From a virus, in the IMG/VR virus record IMGVR_UViG_3300020437_000004, positions 60,854 through 124,853 of that record: 64,000 bases of DNA. One strand, written 5' to 3'. A program made the position numbers and the translations under genes. Below are positions 40,044-49,569 of this stretch, piece by piece. The notes beneath the pieces were generated by a model, which worked only from the letters and a program-made list of their open reading frames with translations, had not been told where the DNA came from and made no database searches. Every line of letters begins with the position of its first letter. The first letter of the stretch is position 1.

Positions 40044-40984
40044 TTGAATTCACAACGCATCATGATTTCAGTCAAGAAAGCAACAGAATTGATCTCCAAG
40101 TCAGCAACAAACGCTGCCTTATACTGATACTCACCAATGATGAGCACCGCCTCAGGGATTGATTGAGGCTGAAGATATTCATATAGCTTATCATATATAG
40201 CACGAAATAGTAACTTGTAATCGTTATCCATATTCGTGACAATCCACTTACGCATGTTGGTAAACTCTTTGTTTTTAAGGTAACCAACAAGTTTGTCGAT
40301 GTTTGTGTTGCCAGATCTACCTAGAATACCAACATCGATCTTTCCTGTAGCAGAGTATGCTTGCAACTCATTAAGAGTGCGACGGAAGTCAGGGAAATAC
40401 TTACCAACAACCTCTGCTGCAACTTTTGCATCGTAGTCAATACCTTCTTTAGTAAGGATATCCATAACTCTTTTATGGAAACTTGCTGCAAGCACAGCAC
40501 GATCCTTACCTTTTGTAGACATATCAACAACAGAGCATCGAGACTTGATAGGATCGATGATTTTGTTGATGTAGTTACAAGTGAAGATAAACCGACAGTT
40601 ATTCTGAAATTCCTCGATGACAGCACGCAATAGCAACTGCACATCGGGTGTAGAATTGTCTGCCTCATCAATAATTACAACCTTATGCTTGCCACCGACA
40701 AGCGAGGAAGAAGATGCAAAGGACTTACATTTTGTGCGGACAGTATCCAAGTAACGTCCTTCATCAGATCCGTTGATTAGATAGTAGTCAGCACCAATTT
40801 CTTCACACAGTGCCTTGGCAAGAGTAGTCTTACCAATACCTGCGGTGCCAGGCAACAGAAGATTAGGGATCTCTCCCTTATCAACGTAACCTTGGAAGAC
40901 CGCACGATTGACATCTGTTAGGATACAATCAGAAACTGTCCTCGGACGATACTTTTCAACCCAGAGAAACAGTTTATTTGTCAT
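40040..40984 (-). CDS. gp44: Clamp loader ATPase, T4 gp44-like
   Basis: AAA+ clamp-loader features are clear: EKYRPRTVSDCIL, Walker A GTAGIGKTT (near residue 45), Walker B VVIIDEADN, sensor 1 FIFTCNY and the SRC motif IKSRCSVV. With gp62 it opens and loads the gp45 ring. It directly follows gp45, sharing one base. Confidence 0.95.
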   Translation of the reverse strand: MTNKLFLWVEKYRPRTVSDCILTDVNRAVFQGYVDKGEIPNLLLPGTAGIGKTTLAKALCEEIGADYYLINGSDEGRYLDTVRTKCKSFASSSSLVGGKHKVVIIDEADNSTPDVQLLLRAVIEEFQNNCRFIFTCNYINKIIDPIKSRCSVVDMSTKGKDRAVLAASFHKRVMDILTKEGIDYDAKVAAEVVGKYFPDFRRTLNELQAYSATGKIDVGILGRSGNTNIDKLVGYLKNKEFTNMRKWIVTNMDNDYKLLFRAIYDKLYEYLQPQSIPEAVLIIGEYQYKAAFVADLEINSVAFLTEIMMRCEFK

Positions 40985-41715
40985 TAGTCAGCGTCAGGCT
41001 CGAGTGCGATGAAATAGTTGAGAGATGATTCAGAAAGAGAGTTGAAGTTAATCACATTCTTGTCTGAGATGCACACATGATATGTGCCGTCGAGGATCTT
41101 AAGATTCTCAATCTTCAAGCAGTAACAGAAGTTACGCTCATGAGTAGGAGTCGTGCCCCAATAGTCTGCTTCCCATACAACCTTTTCAACTGGGACAGAG
41201 AATACATGACTGTTGTCAGTCTTCTTATCTCTAACAGAAATAGACAACTCACCTTGGAAAGAATTGACACAGAAGTCAGTCACACCAAAATTGTATGCTG
41301 CTTCCTTAAGGAGTTTAAGATTCCTCATGGTCAACTCAAAGTTTACGACCTTCTCAGGAAGATTAGGATCGTAAGTCTTAGGAGGTTGGACAATAATATC
41401 AGGGTCAGACTTGACATAAGTTGCCTTACCCTTGGTTGCTTTATCTACGATATAAACTTTATTCTTGCCAAGAAAAACTAGGTGTGGTTGCTCAAACATA
41501 GAGCAAGTTTTCACAAACAAAGGCAGGTCATAGATAGGAAGATCCTCTGGAATGTCTTCTGCACAGGATGAGAAGGCAAGGATATTCTTATTGACTGCCA
41601 TTGTTGCTAGTGTTTTTTGAGAAGCTTTAATAACAATAGATTTATTAATCTCACTAAAGTTTTTCAGAAAACTGAGGGTCTTTTTAGAGAGACGAATTTC
41701 AAGTGCTTCATTCAT
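40984..41715 (-). CDS. gp45: Sliding clamp, T4 gp45-like
   Basis: I start at MNEALEIRLSKK (41715), 5 codons inside the frame. The 243-residue protein has the two-domain beta-clamp layout of T4 gp45: LSKKTLSFLKNFSEINKSI, the VNFELTMRNLKLLKEA second-domain start, and FNSLSESSLNYFIALEPD at the end. It tethers gp43 to DNA and, in T4, activates late transcription with gp55 and gp33. Confidence 0.93.
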   Translation of the reverse strand: MNEALEIRLSKKTLSFLKNFSEINKSIVIKASQKTLATMAVNKNILAFSSCAEDIPEDLPIYDLPLFVKTCSMFEQPHLVFLGKNKVYIVDKATKGKATYVKSDPDIIVQPPKTYDPNLPEKVVNFELTMRNLKLLKEAAYNFGVTDFCVNSFQGELSISVRDKKTDNSHVFSVPVEKVVWEADYWGTTPTHERNFCYCLKIENLKILDGTYHVCISDKNVINFNSLSESSLNYFIALEPDAD

Positions 41716-42013
41716 GGAGTGTTGATTCAATAAGGTTTTCTTGTCGGACGCGATTGCGGTCGTTAAAACACATTAGAAGTATACAATAATGCATTGCCTT
41801 CATAATGTCAACCCTTGCGGTGCCTTTCTTGTCATAACGAGACAAGTATTTGATTGCGTTGGATCGGCAAAATGCTTCAGCATCACCGACTGCTTCAATG
41901 AGATCCAGTGTTTGCACACCGTCGCTACCAGAAGAGTAGTGTTGCTGATATGTGCCACTAATATAGGATGAGACCTCCTTCAAGATCCCATCCTCATTGT
42001 ATTTGTATGCCAT
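41708..42013 (-). CDS. DUF3310-like protein, 101 aa
   Basis: The core DAEAFCRSNAIKYLSRYDKKGTARVD followed by IMKAMHYCIL matches DUF3310 proteins (fCxGNaiKYlxRxxxKgxxxxDxxKAxxY) found in many phages. Often labelled as nucleotide-kinase-like without proof. It overlaps gp45 by 8 bp and cobS by one base. Function unknown. Confidence 0.75.
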   Translation of the reverse strand: MAYKYNEDGILKEVSSYISGTYQQHYSSGSDGVQTLDLIEAVGDAEAFCRSNAIKYLSRYDKKGTARVDIMKAMHYCILLMCFNDRNRVRQENLIESTLHE

Positions 42014-43107
42014 TACGAATTAAACAGATTTTCTACTTGAGACATGTCTACCTCACCATCAATCTTATCATAAAGATCGAGGAATGACTGCTTTGTTTCA
42101 TCGTCGAAACGGTTAAGGCAGACCTTGATTGCTTTTGCACGGTCACTGAAGATAGCATATGCACGGATGATGTGCACAAGACGACGTGTAGAGATCACTT
42201 CGTCAACACCACCTTCCTTAAATGTCCTACGGATCATGTCTGCCCATGTGACAAGGTTAGCGATATACTTATCGTCGCATGCATCCAACTCTTTGCAGTA
42301 GTTGTTAAGCATCTTTGTCTCGATAGCAGGAGTAGGATACTCTTGCTCAAATGTGAGGGGGAATCTCTCAAGGAATGCTTCGTTGAGCACGTTAGTGCCG
42401 ATAAAACGACCATCGTCGCTACCTTTACCCTTCGTGTTTGCAGTAGCAATCACTGTGAAACCTTTTGCAGGTTGCACATACCTACCGATCTTCTTGAGGA
42501 AGACTCCTTTACCTTCAAGGATAGACTGAAGACAAAGGATTTTGTTAGACGCAAGGTCAATCTCGTCTAGAAGGAGGACAGCTCCCCTCTCCAAAGCTTC
42601 GATGACAGGACCGTTGTGCCAAACTGTATTGCCATCCACAAGACGAAACCCACCAATAAGATCATCTTCGTCTGTTTCAATGGTAATGTTTACACGAATC
42701 AACTCTCTATTTAGAGCAGCACATGCTTGCTCTACACCAAGAGTCTTACCATTTCCTGACAGACCTGTGATGAATGCAGGGTAGAATACCTTGGACTTGA
42801 TGATCTTTTTGATATCAGTGAAGTTACCAAAAGGAACGAAATTGCTATCTTTAGTTGGAATCAACCTCTCTTGGACGGTGGGTGCTTGGAATGCCTTCTC
42901 AAGATTCTCTTTCTTCTCTGTCAAAGTAAGATCCCACTTGCCAATACCTTTCTTGTATTGCTTCAAGCGTTTCTTGACAGTAGCAACTGAGCAGTTAAAA
43001 TGATCTGCTGCTTCAACAAGGTTTTGGAAGGTAACATCGTTACCATGCTTTGCATGGAGGAATGTCTTTAGGTCGTCGGTGGTCACAGGGACAGGAGCGA
43101 ATGGCAT
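42013..43107 (-). CDS. cobS: CobS-like AAA+ ATPase (MoxR family)
   Basis: This 364-residue protein has Walker A GLSGNGKT (near residue 115), Walker B AVLLLDEIDL, sensor FTVIATANT and ERFPLTF, as in the CobS subunit of aerobic cobaltochelatase and MoxR ATPases. An N-terminal helical region with a possible HTH precedes it. In cyanophages CobS is thought to work with a CobT-like VWA protein, which is encoded nearby (43679-45877). Role in cobalamin synthesis or in protein remodelling is unresolved. Confidence 0.88.
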   Translation of the reverse strand: MPFAPVPVTTDDLKTFLHAKHGNDVTFQNLVEAADHFNCSVATVKKRLKQYKKGIGKWDLTLTEKKENLEKAFQAPTVQERLIPTKDSNFVPFGNFTDIKKIIKSKVFYPAFITGLSGNGKTLGVEQACAALNRELIRVNITIETDEDDLIGGFRLVDGNTVWHNGPVIEALERGAVLLLDEIDLASNKILCLQSILEGKGVFLKKIGRYVQPAKGFTVIATANTKGKGSDDGRFIGTNVLNEAFLERFPLTFEQEYPTPAIETKMLNNYCKELDACDDKYIANLVTWADMIRRTFKEGGVDEVISTRRLVHIIRAYAIFSDRAKAIKVCLNRFDDETKQSFLDLYDKIDGEVDMSQVENLFNS

Positions 43108-43133
43108 GTTTTGTATTTGTGTCTATACAGATA

Positions 43134-43682
43134 TTATACAAGTAAAAAGTCTGCAATGCCACTACTAGTGGACACTATCCAATCTGGTCTACGCTCTGGT
43201 TTACGAAGGTAATTATCAGGTGCCCATGGTTTACTGGCAACATAGCGTTTGTATGCAGTCACTGTGGATATAGACATGTCATATTTGAAGTGGTCTGGCA
43301 TGGCACGAGCGAATGGTGTGTGTCTAGCACTACAACCATTAGGTGCAATCATCATAGCGAGTCTTATGCTATCTTCACAACCGTGCTTCTTATCATATCT
43401 ATAAGTGTATTCCTCACAAAGTGCAATGCCATGCTCTAACAACCACGCAACATTGTCGAATGACTCCGCTACCCACTTAGTGCAGGGGTGATTACGGAAG
43501 GCACCCTTCTCTGTTTTGTATGGTGTGCCATCAGACTTGAAAACCTGACCGATATTGTGATACCAGTCAGAGTAAACAATGGATAGCATTTGGCAGGTTT
43601 CTAGTGGCATCTTTACAACGTGCTTATCTGGCAACTGATACGCTGACAGATAAGGATCGTTGTTGACGCAGAATATATTCAT
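43134..43682 (-). CDS. Conserved phage protein of unknown function, 182 aa
   Basis: The N-terminus MNIFCVNNDPYLSAYQLPDKHVVKMPLETCQML carries the DKHVVKMxxETxQ pattern seen in an uncharacterised phage and large-virus family, followed by HPCTKWV and a Cys/His-containing body. Its conserved His, Lys, Glu and Gln suggest an enzyme, but activity is not known. It separates cobS from the cobT-like gene. Confidence 0.75.
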   Translation of the reverse strand: MNIFCVNNDPYLSAYQLPDKHVVKMPLETCQMLSIVYSDWYHNIGQVFKSDGTPYKTEKGAFRNHPCTKWVAESFDNVAWLLEHGIALCEEYTYRYDKKHGCEDSIRLAMMIAPNGCSARHTPFARAMPDHFKYDMSISTVTAYKRYVASKPWAPDNYLRKPERRPDWIVSTSSGIADFLLV

Positions 43683-45877
43683 GCAATTTGAGCGATAAAG
43701 GAAGAGAGAATCTTCTTGTTGTTTGACTTGGCACCTAGAGACTTCTTGAATGCAGTCCTGATCTGAGCATTAGTAGCATCTTGCTTGACCTCAAACTCTG
43801 AATCCTGATTAAGGTTAGTCTTGTTGATTAGATACAACTCTTGGTAACCATTTGTGTTAGGTAGGCAGATAGACTTCTGCTTTTTCCATGTCTTGAGGAT
43901 AGGATCTTCTTGCTGATACTCACGACCACAACCCCATCTTAGAAAATGACCTGCATCCTGACCACTGATGATGCGGAAACCAACAAAATTAGTGGTAGGG
44001 AATGCATACTTGAGATACTCAAGGATACCTTTAGTCAATGCACCGTGGCAGTTGTCAGTCATCTTTCCATGGTAACCTATCTTTTTGTCTCTGACAACAC
44101 AGCGACCACGAAGTCCACCACGAAACAACTCTGCCTGCTGTCCTTCAAAGCGTGGACGTTGTAGGACACCGATGCTGTTAGACTCACCGTCAGTCAAAGT
44201 AACAACGTGTAGTTTCTCAACGTTATACTTCTTCTTGAAGTCAGGAATCATAGTCCTTACTGCAACCAGTGTGTCATTCAGAGGTGTGCCACCAAGACCT
44301 AGACATGGAGCAATAGGGAAGTTGTAACCCCAGTAGTTATAACGATTCTGGAAGTGAGCACCGAGACGATATAGGTAGTGCATGCACTTGTCAAACTCTT
44401 GATTGTTAGAATCGCTTGTCAAGAATTGAATGAGACGTAGGTGTGGGTAGATAGCAAACTCACCTTCATTTCCTTTGCCATTTTTGTATGCACTGAAGTC
44501 TTGCTCTGAAGATTTGAATTCATAGTCTCCATGATAAGACCAGTATTGATCGCTGAATGCATGTGCTACGAATGGAATCTTTGCTTTACGGCAGAAGAGT
44601 GCAAGAGAAAGAAGTTGCTTTACAGTCTGGTGCATTTCACCACTCATAGATCCTGACCAGTCAAGGAGAAAGATCAGACCGTGATTCTTACCATCAGGTG
44701 TGATTGTGATCTTCTTGAAGATATCGTCGTTGTATTTGTATGTGAATAGTTTTGTAGTATCAAGGACACCAGTTTTAGAAACAGATGCACGAGCGTATGC
44801 TGCAGCAGACTTCTTACACTCAAACTCTTTCACCATGTAGTTGACTTCTTGATTGACTTGCTTACGAAACTTAGCGTAGTCTTTATCAACTTCACTGAAA
44901 TCAATACCAACATAGTGCTCAACATTAGGATCTGTGTAGCATGGACTATTCCAGAAGTCCTCAAGATCTTTGATCCAAACGTCATGATGGATAGTGATAT
45001 TCTTGAGATTCAACTCAGGCACATCAGCGTATGATGGATGGTGATACTCAGGCATATCCTCTGCCAATTCTTGTAGATTCTCAGCGAAGTTTTTGTCAGT
45101 TACACCTTCGTTGTAGTCGAAACCACCTTGGCGATCAAAGTTACCTTCGTCAAGATCTTCCAATTCTTCATCTGCATCACCCTTCTCTTGTGAATTCTGA
45201 GGTTGTGGCATGTTGCCATCCTGCTTGTCATCAGGTTTAGCATCAGATTCAGTTTGGATAGTATCGAAAGACTCAGAGTCATTACCTTCTGCCTCAGACT
45301 TAGCAGGCATATCTTCCATCTCTTCTTGCATATCCTTCTCACCTTGCCACTCATAGATTCTTTGAGCAAGTGCAATTACATCTTCAAAAGAATTACATGT
45401 GTCTGCCTCAGCAACCCAGTCTTGCTCATCCTCAGAGAAAGGAATAGGTTTAGTATGATCAACAACACCTACCTTGTAATGTAGATTGATACGGTCGATT
45501 AGTTTTAGTCTAGGTAGATCTAGAGACTCAACACCGAAGAAGTCCTTATCATTCAACTCACGGTATCCTGCAAAGAAGTCTTTACGAAGACCTGGAAACT
45601 TCTCTTTCATTGCTTTCTCGATACGCACATCCTCAAGAATATTGACGTAAGACTTAGGCACATCAGTCATGCCTTCCCAACCTTCTGCAGGTGTATATAG
45701 AGCATGACCTACTTCATGACCCACTAGCATGTCGTAAACGCTCTCAGAAGCGATCCAGAGGGGCAGAGAGAGGACACGATTTTTCACATCAAAGGATGCG
45801 GTCTCGCACTTGATGTGCTCAACAGTCAGATTCTCTGTAGCGAGGAGTTTTGCAAGGGTGCCTTTGATGTCGTGCAT
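43679..45877 (-). CDS. cobT: CobT-like VWA protein with HExxH metalloprotease motif, 732 aa
   Basis: The N-terminal domain has LVGHEVGHALYTP, an HExxH zinc motif at residues 54-58. An acidic low-complexity linker follows (about 180-270). The C-terminal half holds a VWA domain with MIDAS residues LLDWSGSMSGE (about 404) and TLTDGES. Acidic linker plus VWA is the CobT layout, and its presumed partner CobS is two genes away. The protease-like domain is not part of classical CobT. A MoxR-VWA remodelling pair is the general inference. Confidence 0.85.
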   Translation of the reverse strand: MHDIKGTLAKLLATENLTVEHIKCETASFDVKNRVLSLPLWIASESVYDMLVGHEVGHALYTPAEGWEGMTDVPKSYVNILEDVRIEKAMKEKFPGLRKDFFAGYRELNDKDFFGVESLDLPRLKLIDRINLHYKVGVVDHTKPIPFSEDEQDWVAEADTCNSFEDVIALAQRIYEWQGEKDMQEEMEDMPAKSEAEGNDSESFDTIQTESDAKPDDKQDGNMPQPQNSQEKGDADEELEDLDEGNFDRQGGFDYNEGVTDKNFAENLQELAEDMPEYHHPSYADVPELNLKNITIHHDVWIKDLEDFWNSPCYTDPNVEHYVGIDFSEVDKDYAKFRKQVNQEVNYMVKEFECKKSAAAYARASVSKTGVLDTTKLFTYKYNDDIFKKITITPDGKNHGLIFLLDWSGSMSGEMHQTVKQLLSLALFCRKAKIPFVAHAFSDQYWSYHGDYEFKSSEQDFSAYKNGKGNEGEFAIYPHLRLIQFLTSDSNNQEFDKCMHYLYRLGAHFQNRYNYWGYNFPIAPCLGLGGTPLNDTLVAVRTMIPDFKKKYNVEKLHVVTLTDGESNSIGVLQRPRFEGQQAELFRGGLRGRCVVRDKKIGYHGKMTDNCHGALTKGILEYLKYAFPTTNFVGFRIISGQDAGHFLRWGCGREYQQEDPILKTWKKQKSICLPNTNGYQELYLINKTNLNQDSEFEVKQDATNAQIRTAFKKSLGAKSNNKKILSSFIAQIA

Positions 45878-45881
45878 GTGA

Positions 45882-46046
45882 TTATCGTTTGTATATACAC
45901 ATTATAATAGAAAACCGCCTCTTGGGGCGGTGCTGCAGACACTTTATCAACTGTCCACGACGTTTCCTTGCTTGACGCAATGCTTGTGGCTTCAAGTGTC
46001 GTTTCTTTTCTTTCTTAGAATGGTGTTGCCAGTTAGGGGTTGTCAC
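45882..46046 (-). CDS. Possible small basic protein, 54 aa (GTG start)
   Basis: A GTG at 46046, inside the gp46 end, opens a 54-codon frame (VTTPNWQHHSKKEKKRHLK) that is strongly basic. It contains the gp46 terminator sequence in its 3' half, which counts against it. No ribosome-binding site could be read. Weak candidate. Confidence 0.25.
   Translation of the reverse strand: MTTPNWQHHSKKEKKRHLKPQALRQARKRRGQLIKCLQHRPKRRFSIIMCIYKR
45910..45931 (-). terminator. Rho-independent terminator after gp46
   Basis: On the minus strand ACCGCC and GGCGGT form a 6-bp stem followed by TTTTC. It separates gp46 from the cobT-like gene, whose upstream region has a TATAAT at 45901-45906. Confidence 0.75.
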
Positions 46047-47757
46047 GGTCTGAATACCTTACGGATGAGAATTCGTTTTCTTTAACAAACTCAAGACTAG
46101 ATTCAAATGCGTCTAACAATGTGTCAATCATCTTGTGTGAAATCACATAGATGTTGGATTTGTCAGTCATTTTACGCAGGATCTTAAGTAGATCTCCTGT
46201 TGCATTAGTGTCTAGACTGGAATCAAATACTTCATCAAGTAGAAGAAGGTTAGTTGCTGCAGAATTTTTCATCCTAGCAATGTCTCTCCATGTAAACAGG
46301 AGTGCTAGGTCAATCTTTTGCTTTTCTCCCTCAGAGAATGAGGCATAGGAAAAAATATCTCTATGTCTACTCTTAATCACCTCGTTAAATTCTTCGTCAA
46401 GGGTAAAATTGACGTAGAAATCCATATCTTGTAGATATTTATTGATGTGAGTGTTGATAATAGGGATAAACTTCTTAATAATCTTACTCTTGATTCCATT
46501 ATCACGCAACAGAGTGCTGACCACTTTGTGATGTGACTGCTGAGTATTCACATCTGCACATTCTGCTACCTTTTTCTCTAATTCTTCCTTATAAATTGCT
46601 AATTGTTTCTTCTCACACTCCAAATCCTTGTTTGTAGTCTTCTTTCCCTTGACAGCATTCAGTCTAGCAGTGATAGTTTTCTTCTCTTTGTTATATCCTT
46701 TGACTTCTCCCTTCAATCTTTGGTATTCCTCTGCCATTTTGCTGTCTTCCTTGACCTTTTTGTCAAGTTTATCCAAGACACTCTCCATCTCTTTGAGTTT
46801 TGCCTGATAATCCTCATCTTTTTTGGTAAACTCTTCTACTCTGGACACCTTTGTGTCTTCATTAATAGACTGTGTGCAGGTAGGACAGGTATCATTCTTC
46901 ATAAAGAAGTCAAGATCAGACAAATTTCTGCTGACCTTAGTCTTTACTGACGTAATATACTCTCTCATCTTACCATACTGTGCCTGTGAGGACGCAGAGC
47001 TAGCAAGTTTGTCAGTCAGATCACGCAATTCTGTCTCTGCTTTCGCCAGATTTGCTTCTACAGTAAAGTTTTCTTCTTTCAGTTGTAGTAGTTGTGTTGT
47101 AAGATCATCCTGTTGATCCTTGACCATGCCTTCCATGCGTTTCACAGTGGCAGTTTGCATGTCAAAAGTCTTTTGATGTAGTGTGACTGTGTGCTCACAC
47201 TCTTTTACCTCATTATTAAGGTCTCTCAAGCGATCCTTGAGCAACAAATTCATGCGTGAGAATACTTTGATGTCAAGGAGGTCTTCGATAACTTCTCTTC
47301 TATTTGGAGCATTAAGTTGCATGAATGGAACGAAAGTGCTAGACCCAAGAATAGAAATCTGAGTGAAAGATTTGTAATTAAATTTGAGTATCTTTTGCTC
47401 AAGATACTTTTGGTAGTCATTGTTTGCTGCAGACTGGTCAATAAGTGTGCCGTTACGATATATCTCAAAGACATTAGGTTTAATTCCCCTTACTACTTTG
47501 TAACTTGACTGCCCTACTCTAAACTCACACTCAACTACAGTATCCCTTTCATTGATCGTGTTAACCAACTGCGATCTACTAATCTTTCTGAAGGGTTTAT
47601 TAAACAATACAAAGCACAAGGCATCAAGCATTGTTGATTTCCCTGCACCATTCTCTCCAAATACAACAGTGGATTTGTATCTCTCAAGATCTAAATATGT
47701 GAATCCATTTCCTGTCGATAGGAAATTTTTCCACTTCACTTTTTCAAAAATAATCAT
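46033..47757 (-). CDS. gp46: Recombination nuclease ATPase subunit, T4 gp46-like
   Basis: A SbcC/Rad50-type protein: Walker A GENGAGKST near residue 36, long coiled coils with a CPTC zinc hook near residue 291, ABC signature SFSEGEKQKID and Walker B LLLLDEVFD. Length 574 is near T4 gp46 (560). With gp47 it resects double-strand ends for recombination and host DNA breakdown. Confidence 0.95.
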   Translation of the reverse strand: MIIFEKVKWKNFLSTGNGFTYLDLERYKSTVVFGENGAGKSTMLDALCFVLFNKPFRKISRSQLVNTINERDTVVECEFRVGQSSYKVVRGIKPNVFEIYRNGTLIDQSAANNDYQKYLEQKILKFNYKSFTQISILGSSTFVPFMQLNAPNRREVIEDLLDIKVFSRMNLLLKDRLRDLNNEVKECEHTVTLHQKTFDMQTATVKRMEGMVKDQQDDLTTQLLQLKEENFTVEANLAKAETELRDLTDKLASSASSQAQYGKMREYITSVKTKVSRNLSDLDFFMKNDTCPTCTQSINEDTKVSRVEEFTKKDEDYQAKLKEMESVLDKLDKKVKEDSKMAEEYQRLKGEVKGYNKEKKTITARLNAVKGKKTTNKDLECEKKQLAIYKEELEKKVAECADVNTQQSHHKVVSTLLRDNGIKSKIIKKFIPIINTHINKYLQDMDFYVNFTLDEEFNEVIKSRHRDIFSYASFSEGEKQKIDLALLFTWRDIARMKNSAATNLLLLDEVFDSSLDTNATGDLLKILRKMTDKSNIYVISHKMIDTLLDAFESSLEFVKENEFSSVRYSDRDNP

Positions 47758-48023
47758 TCTACAACAGAAGGAGGAGGCACAACAAAATCATTCTCGGTAA
47801 TAATACTATACCGATATCCATGATGTCTACAATTAGAGATGACATCCTTACGCTCTACTTGTGCTATTTCAAGGTCTTTAGGAAAATCAACAGACAAAAG
47901 CATTTCATGATACCTTTCAGCATCATCCTCTAGAGCAAATATTTGGACGATACGCTCATGGGTTTTGTCATCCTTTACAGCGTATACACCACCAGTTGTT
48001 TTTTCTACGAGGACATACATCAT
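47754..48023 (-). CDS. DUF3110-like protein, 89 aa
   Basis: MYVLVEKTTGGVYAV, IFALEDDAERYHEML and VDFPKDLEIAQVER recall cyanobacterial DUF3110 proteins (YVLxxxxGxxGxxH; FExxDDAxRYxxxLxxxDFP). Function unknown. The ATG at 48023 overlaps the gp47 stop and its own stop overlaps the gp46 start, so it lies coupled between the two nuclease subunits. Confidence 0.75.
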   Translation of the reverse strand: MMYVLVEKTTGGVYAVKDDKTHERIVQIFALEDDAERYHEMLLSVDFPKDLEIAQVERKDVISNCRHHGYRYSIITENDFVVPPPSVVE

Positions 48024-49045
48024 ACTTCTACCGATTCTACATACAGATTCTTTAAGATAGCAAAGATTTCTTCCTTATGTGGAAGCTCTTGGACACACGT
48101 CTCTAGGATAGTTAGCGTGTCTTCTACTTCTACATCAGTCACATCCTCAAGGATGTAAGTATTGTCTTCAATAATTTTCAAGTCTGCTACACCTGCACAT
48201 TGGATGTAGCGAATGGTCTGATCAAATTTTGCTTGATCGGTCTTGTCGTCAACAATCAGTTTAACATAGGTATTAGTAAAGTCAAGACCTTTGATATCAT
48301 CTACAGTTGTTTCAGAATAATAGATCTTATGAAAAACATCATATGGATTGTGCGTAAATGTCAGTTTAAGATCATCTGTATTTAGGATGTGAAATCCTTT
48401 TTTCTGACCGTAATCATTCCAGTAGAGTTGATTCGGATTACCGAGGTATTGAATATTCTTTTTCTTACTCTTCAGATGATAGTGTCCTGATAAGACCATA
48501 TCGAATTTATCGTAGGCTGATGGGTCATCCCCATGAGACATAGTAATTCCAGGTATAGCTTCAAAACCGCTAAGCTCGAGATGCCCCACACAGATATCCG
48601 CAGCACTAGTCTCGATTGCTGCTCTTGTGGTATCTCTGCTCTCATCACATACCCAAGGAATACAGCACACAGTCCTGCCACCAATATTATAGTCTCCAGG
48701 TACGTCAATAATATTAATGTTGCCATAGTCCTTAAGCAATAACTCTGGTGCATTTACCTTAAGAGTATTCTTAAAGTAGATATCGTGATTACCAATCAAC
48801 ATATTCATAGTGACACCACGATCACGGAGTGGGTCAAACCACATCTCCTTCGCACTATCTAAACTATTGAAGTTGATAGTCTTCCTCTTGTCAAATGTAT
48901 CACCTAGGCATAGCACTTCAGTGATACCCAATTTATCAATGGTGGGTATAACAATTTGAGAATAGAATTGTCTGTATCTTTCTAGGAAAATAAGACTGTC
49001 ATTACGAACTCCAAAGTGTTGATCTGTTATGACCAATACATTCAT
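48020..49045 (-). CDS. gp47: Recombination nuclease subunit, T4 gp47-like
   Basis: An SbcD/Mre11-type phosphoesterase with five metal motifs in order: ITDQHFG, LGDTFD, GNHDIY, GHLELSG and SGHYHLKS. The 341-residue length matches T4 gp47 (339). It provides the nuclease activity of the gp46/47 complex. Confidence 0.95.
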   Translation of the reverse strand: MNVLVITDQHFGVRNDSLIFLERYRQFYSQIVIPTIDKLGITEVLCLGDTFDKRKTINFNSLDSAKEMWFDPLRDRGVTMNMLIGNHDIYFKNTLKVNAPELLLKDYGNINIIDVPGDYNIGGRTVCCIPWVCDESRDTTRAAIETSAADICVGHLELSGFEAIPGITMSHGDDPSAYDKFDMVLSGHYHLKSKKKNIQYLGNPNQLYWNDYGQKKGFHILNTDDLKLTFTHNPYDVFHKIYYSETTVDDIKGLDFTNTYVKLIVDDKTDQAKFDQTIRYIQCAGVADLKIIEDNTYILEDVTDVEVEDTLTILETCVQELPHKEEIFAILKNLYVESVEV

Positions 49046-49048
49046 GAA

Positions 49049-49519
49049 TTATCCTCTCATAGTTGTTTCAATTCTGCTCTTGATAGAATTCATCTGAGCA
49101 TGATCATCCTTATTGTCTGTTGAGAATACCTCGTCGTATCCACTCTTCTCAATCAGTTTGTCTTTAATATCCATCTGTCGCTTCTCTTTCGCAATACGAC
49201 GTAGAAATGCATAATACACTATTTGTGTGAAGTATGCAAATGGGTTTGTAGATTTAGCAGGATCGAAGTTATCAATATACTGTACACAATTCTCTATCCC
49301 ATCGCAGATCATGTCATCCTTATACATGTAATTAATAAAGTTAGGACGATAAGAGAGGTGTGTTGCAATCTTTAGAAAACACTCTCCGATATAGTTTGGG
49401 ATTCTTGGTTTGGGTAGATCAAATTCTGCAGCATGCTTGACGTCCTTGCGGTATACCACGAGCTCGTCGAGAAACTTTTTATTGTCTACATAGTGTTGTT
49501 TTTTCGCTTTCCGTGGCAT
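49049..49519 (-). CDS. gp55: Late-transcription sigma factor, T4 gp55-like
   Basis: The 156-residue protein resembles T4 gp55: the YIGECFLKIATHLSYRPNFINY stretch, CVQYIDNFDPAKSTNPFAYFTQIVYYAFLRRIAKEKRQ (sigma region 2-like). It directs host RNA polymerase to late promoters. The ATAAATA/CTAAATA motifs before many genes here are its likely targets. A sigma-70 promoter precedes it directly. Confidence 0.9.
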   Translation of the reverse strand: MPRKAKKQHYVDNKKFLDELVVYRKDVKHAAEFDLPKPRIPNYIGECFLKIATHLSYRPNFINYMYKDDMICDGIENCVQYIDNFDPAKSTNPFAYFTQIVYYAFLRRIAKEKRQMDIKDKLIEKSGYDEVFSTDNKDDHAQMNSIKSRIETTMRG

Positions 49520-49540
49520 TTATTGCTTCCGAATAACTTA

Positions 49541-49569
49541 AGTATACAACAGTTATATCTTTACGTCAA
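49541..49569 (-). promoter_or_regulatory. Sigma-70 promoter for gp55
   Basis: The minus strand reads TTGACG, 17 bp, TATACT, with a leader of about 15 nt to the gp55 ATG at 49519. The -35 box overlaps the stop codon of the upstream gene. Confidence 0.7.

Noticed and set aside
42172-42570. Plus-strand 132-codon frame in cobS
   Set aside because: Opposite the conserved AAA+ region of cobS; Cys/His/Val-rich antisense product without structure.
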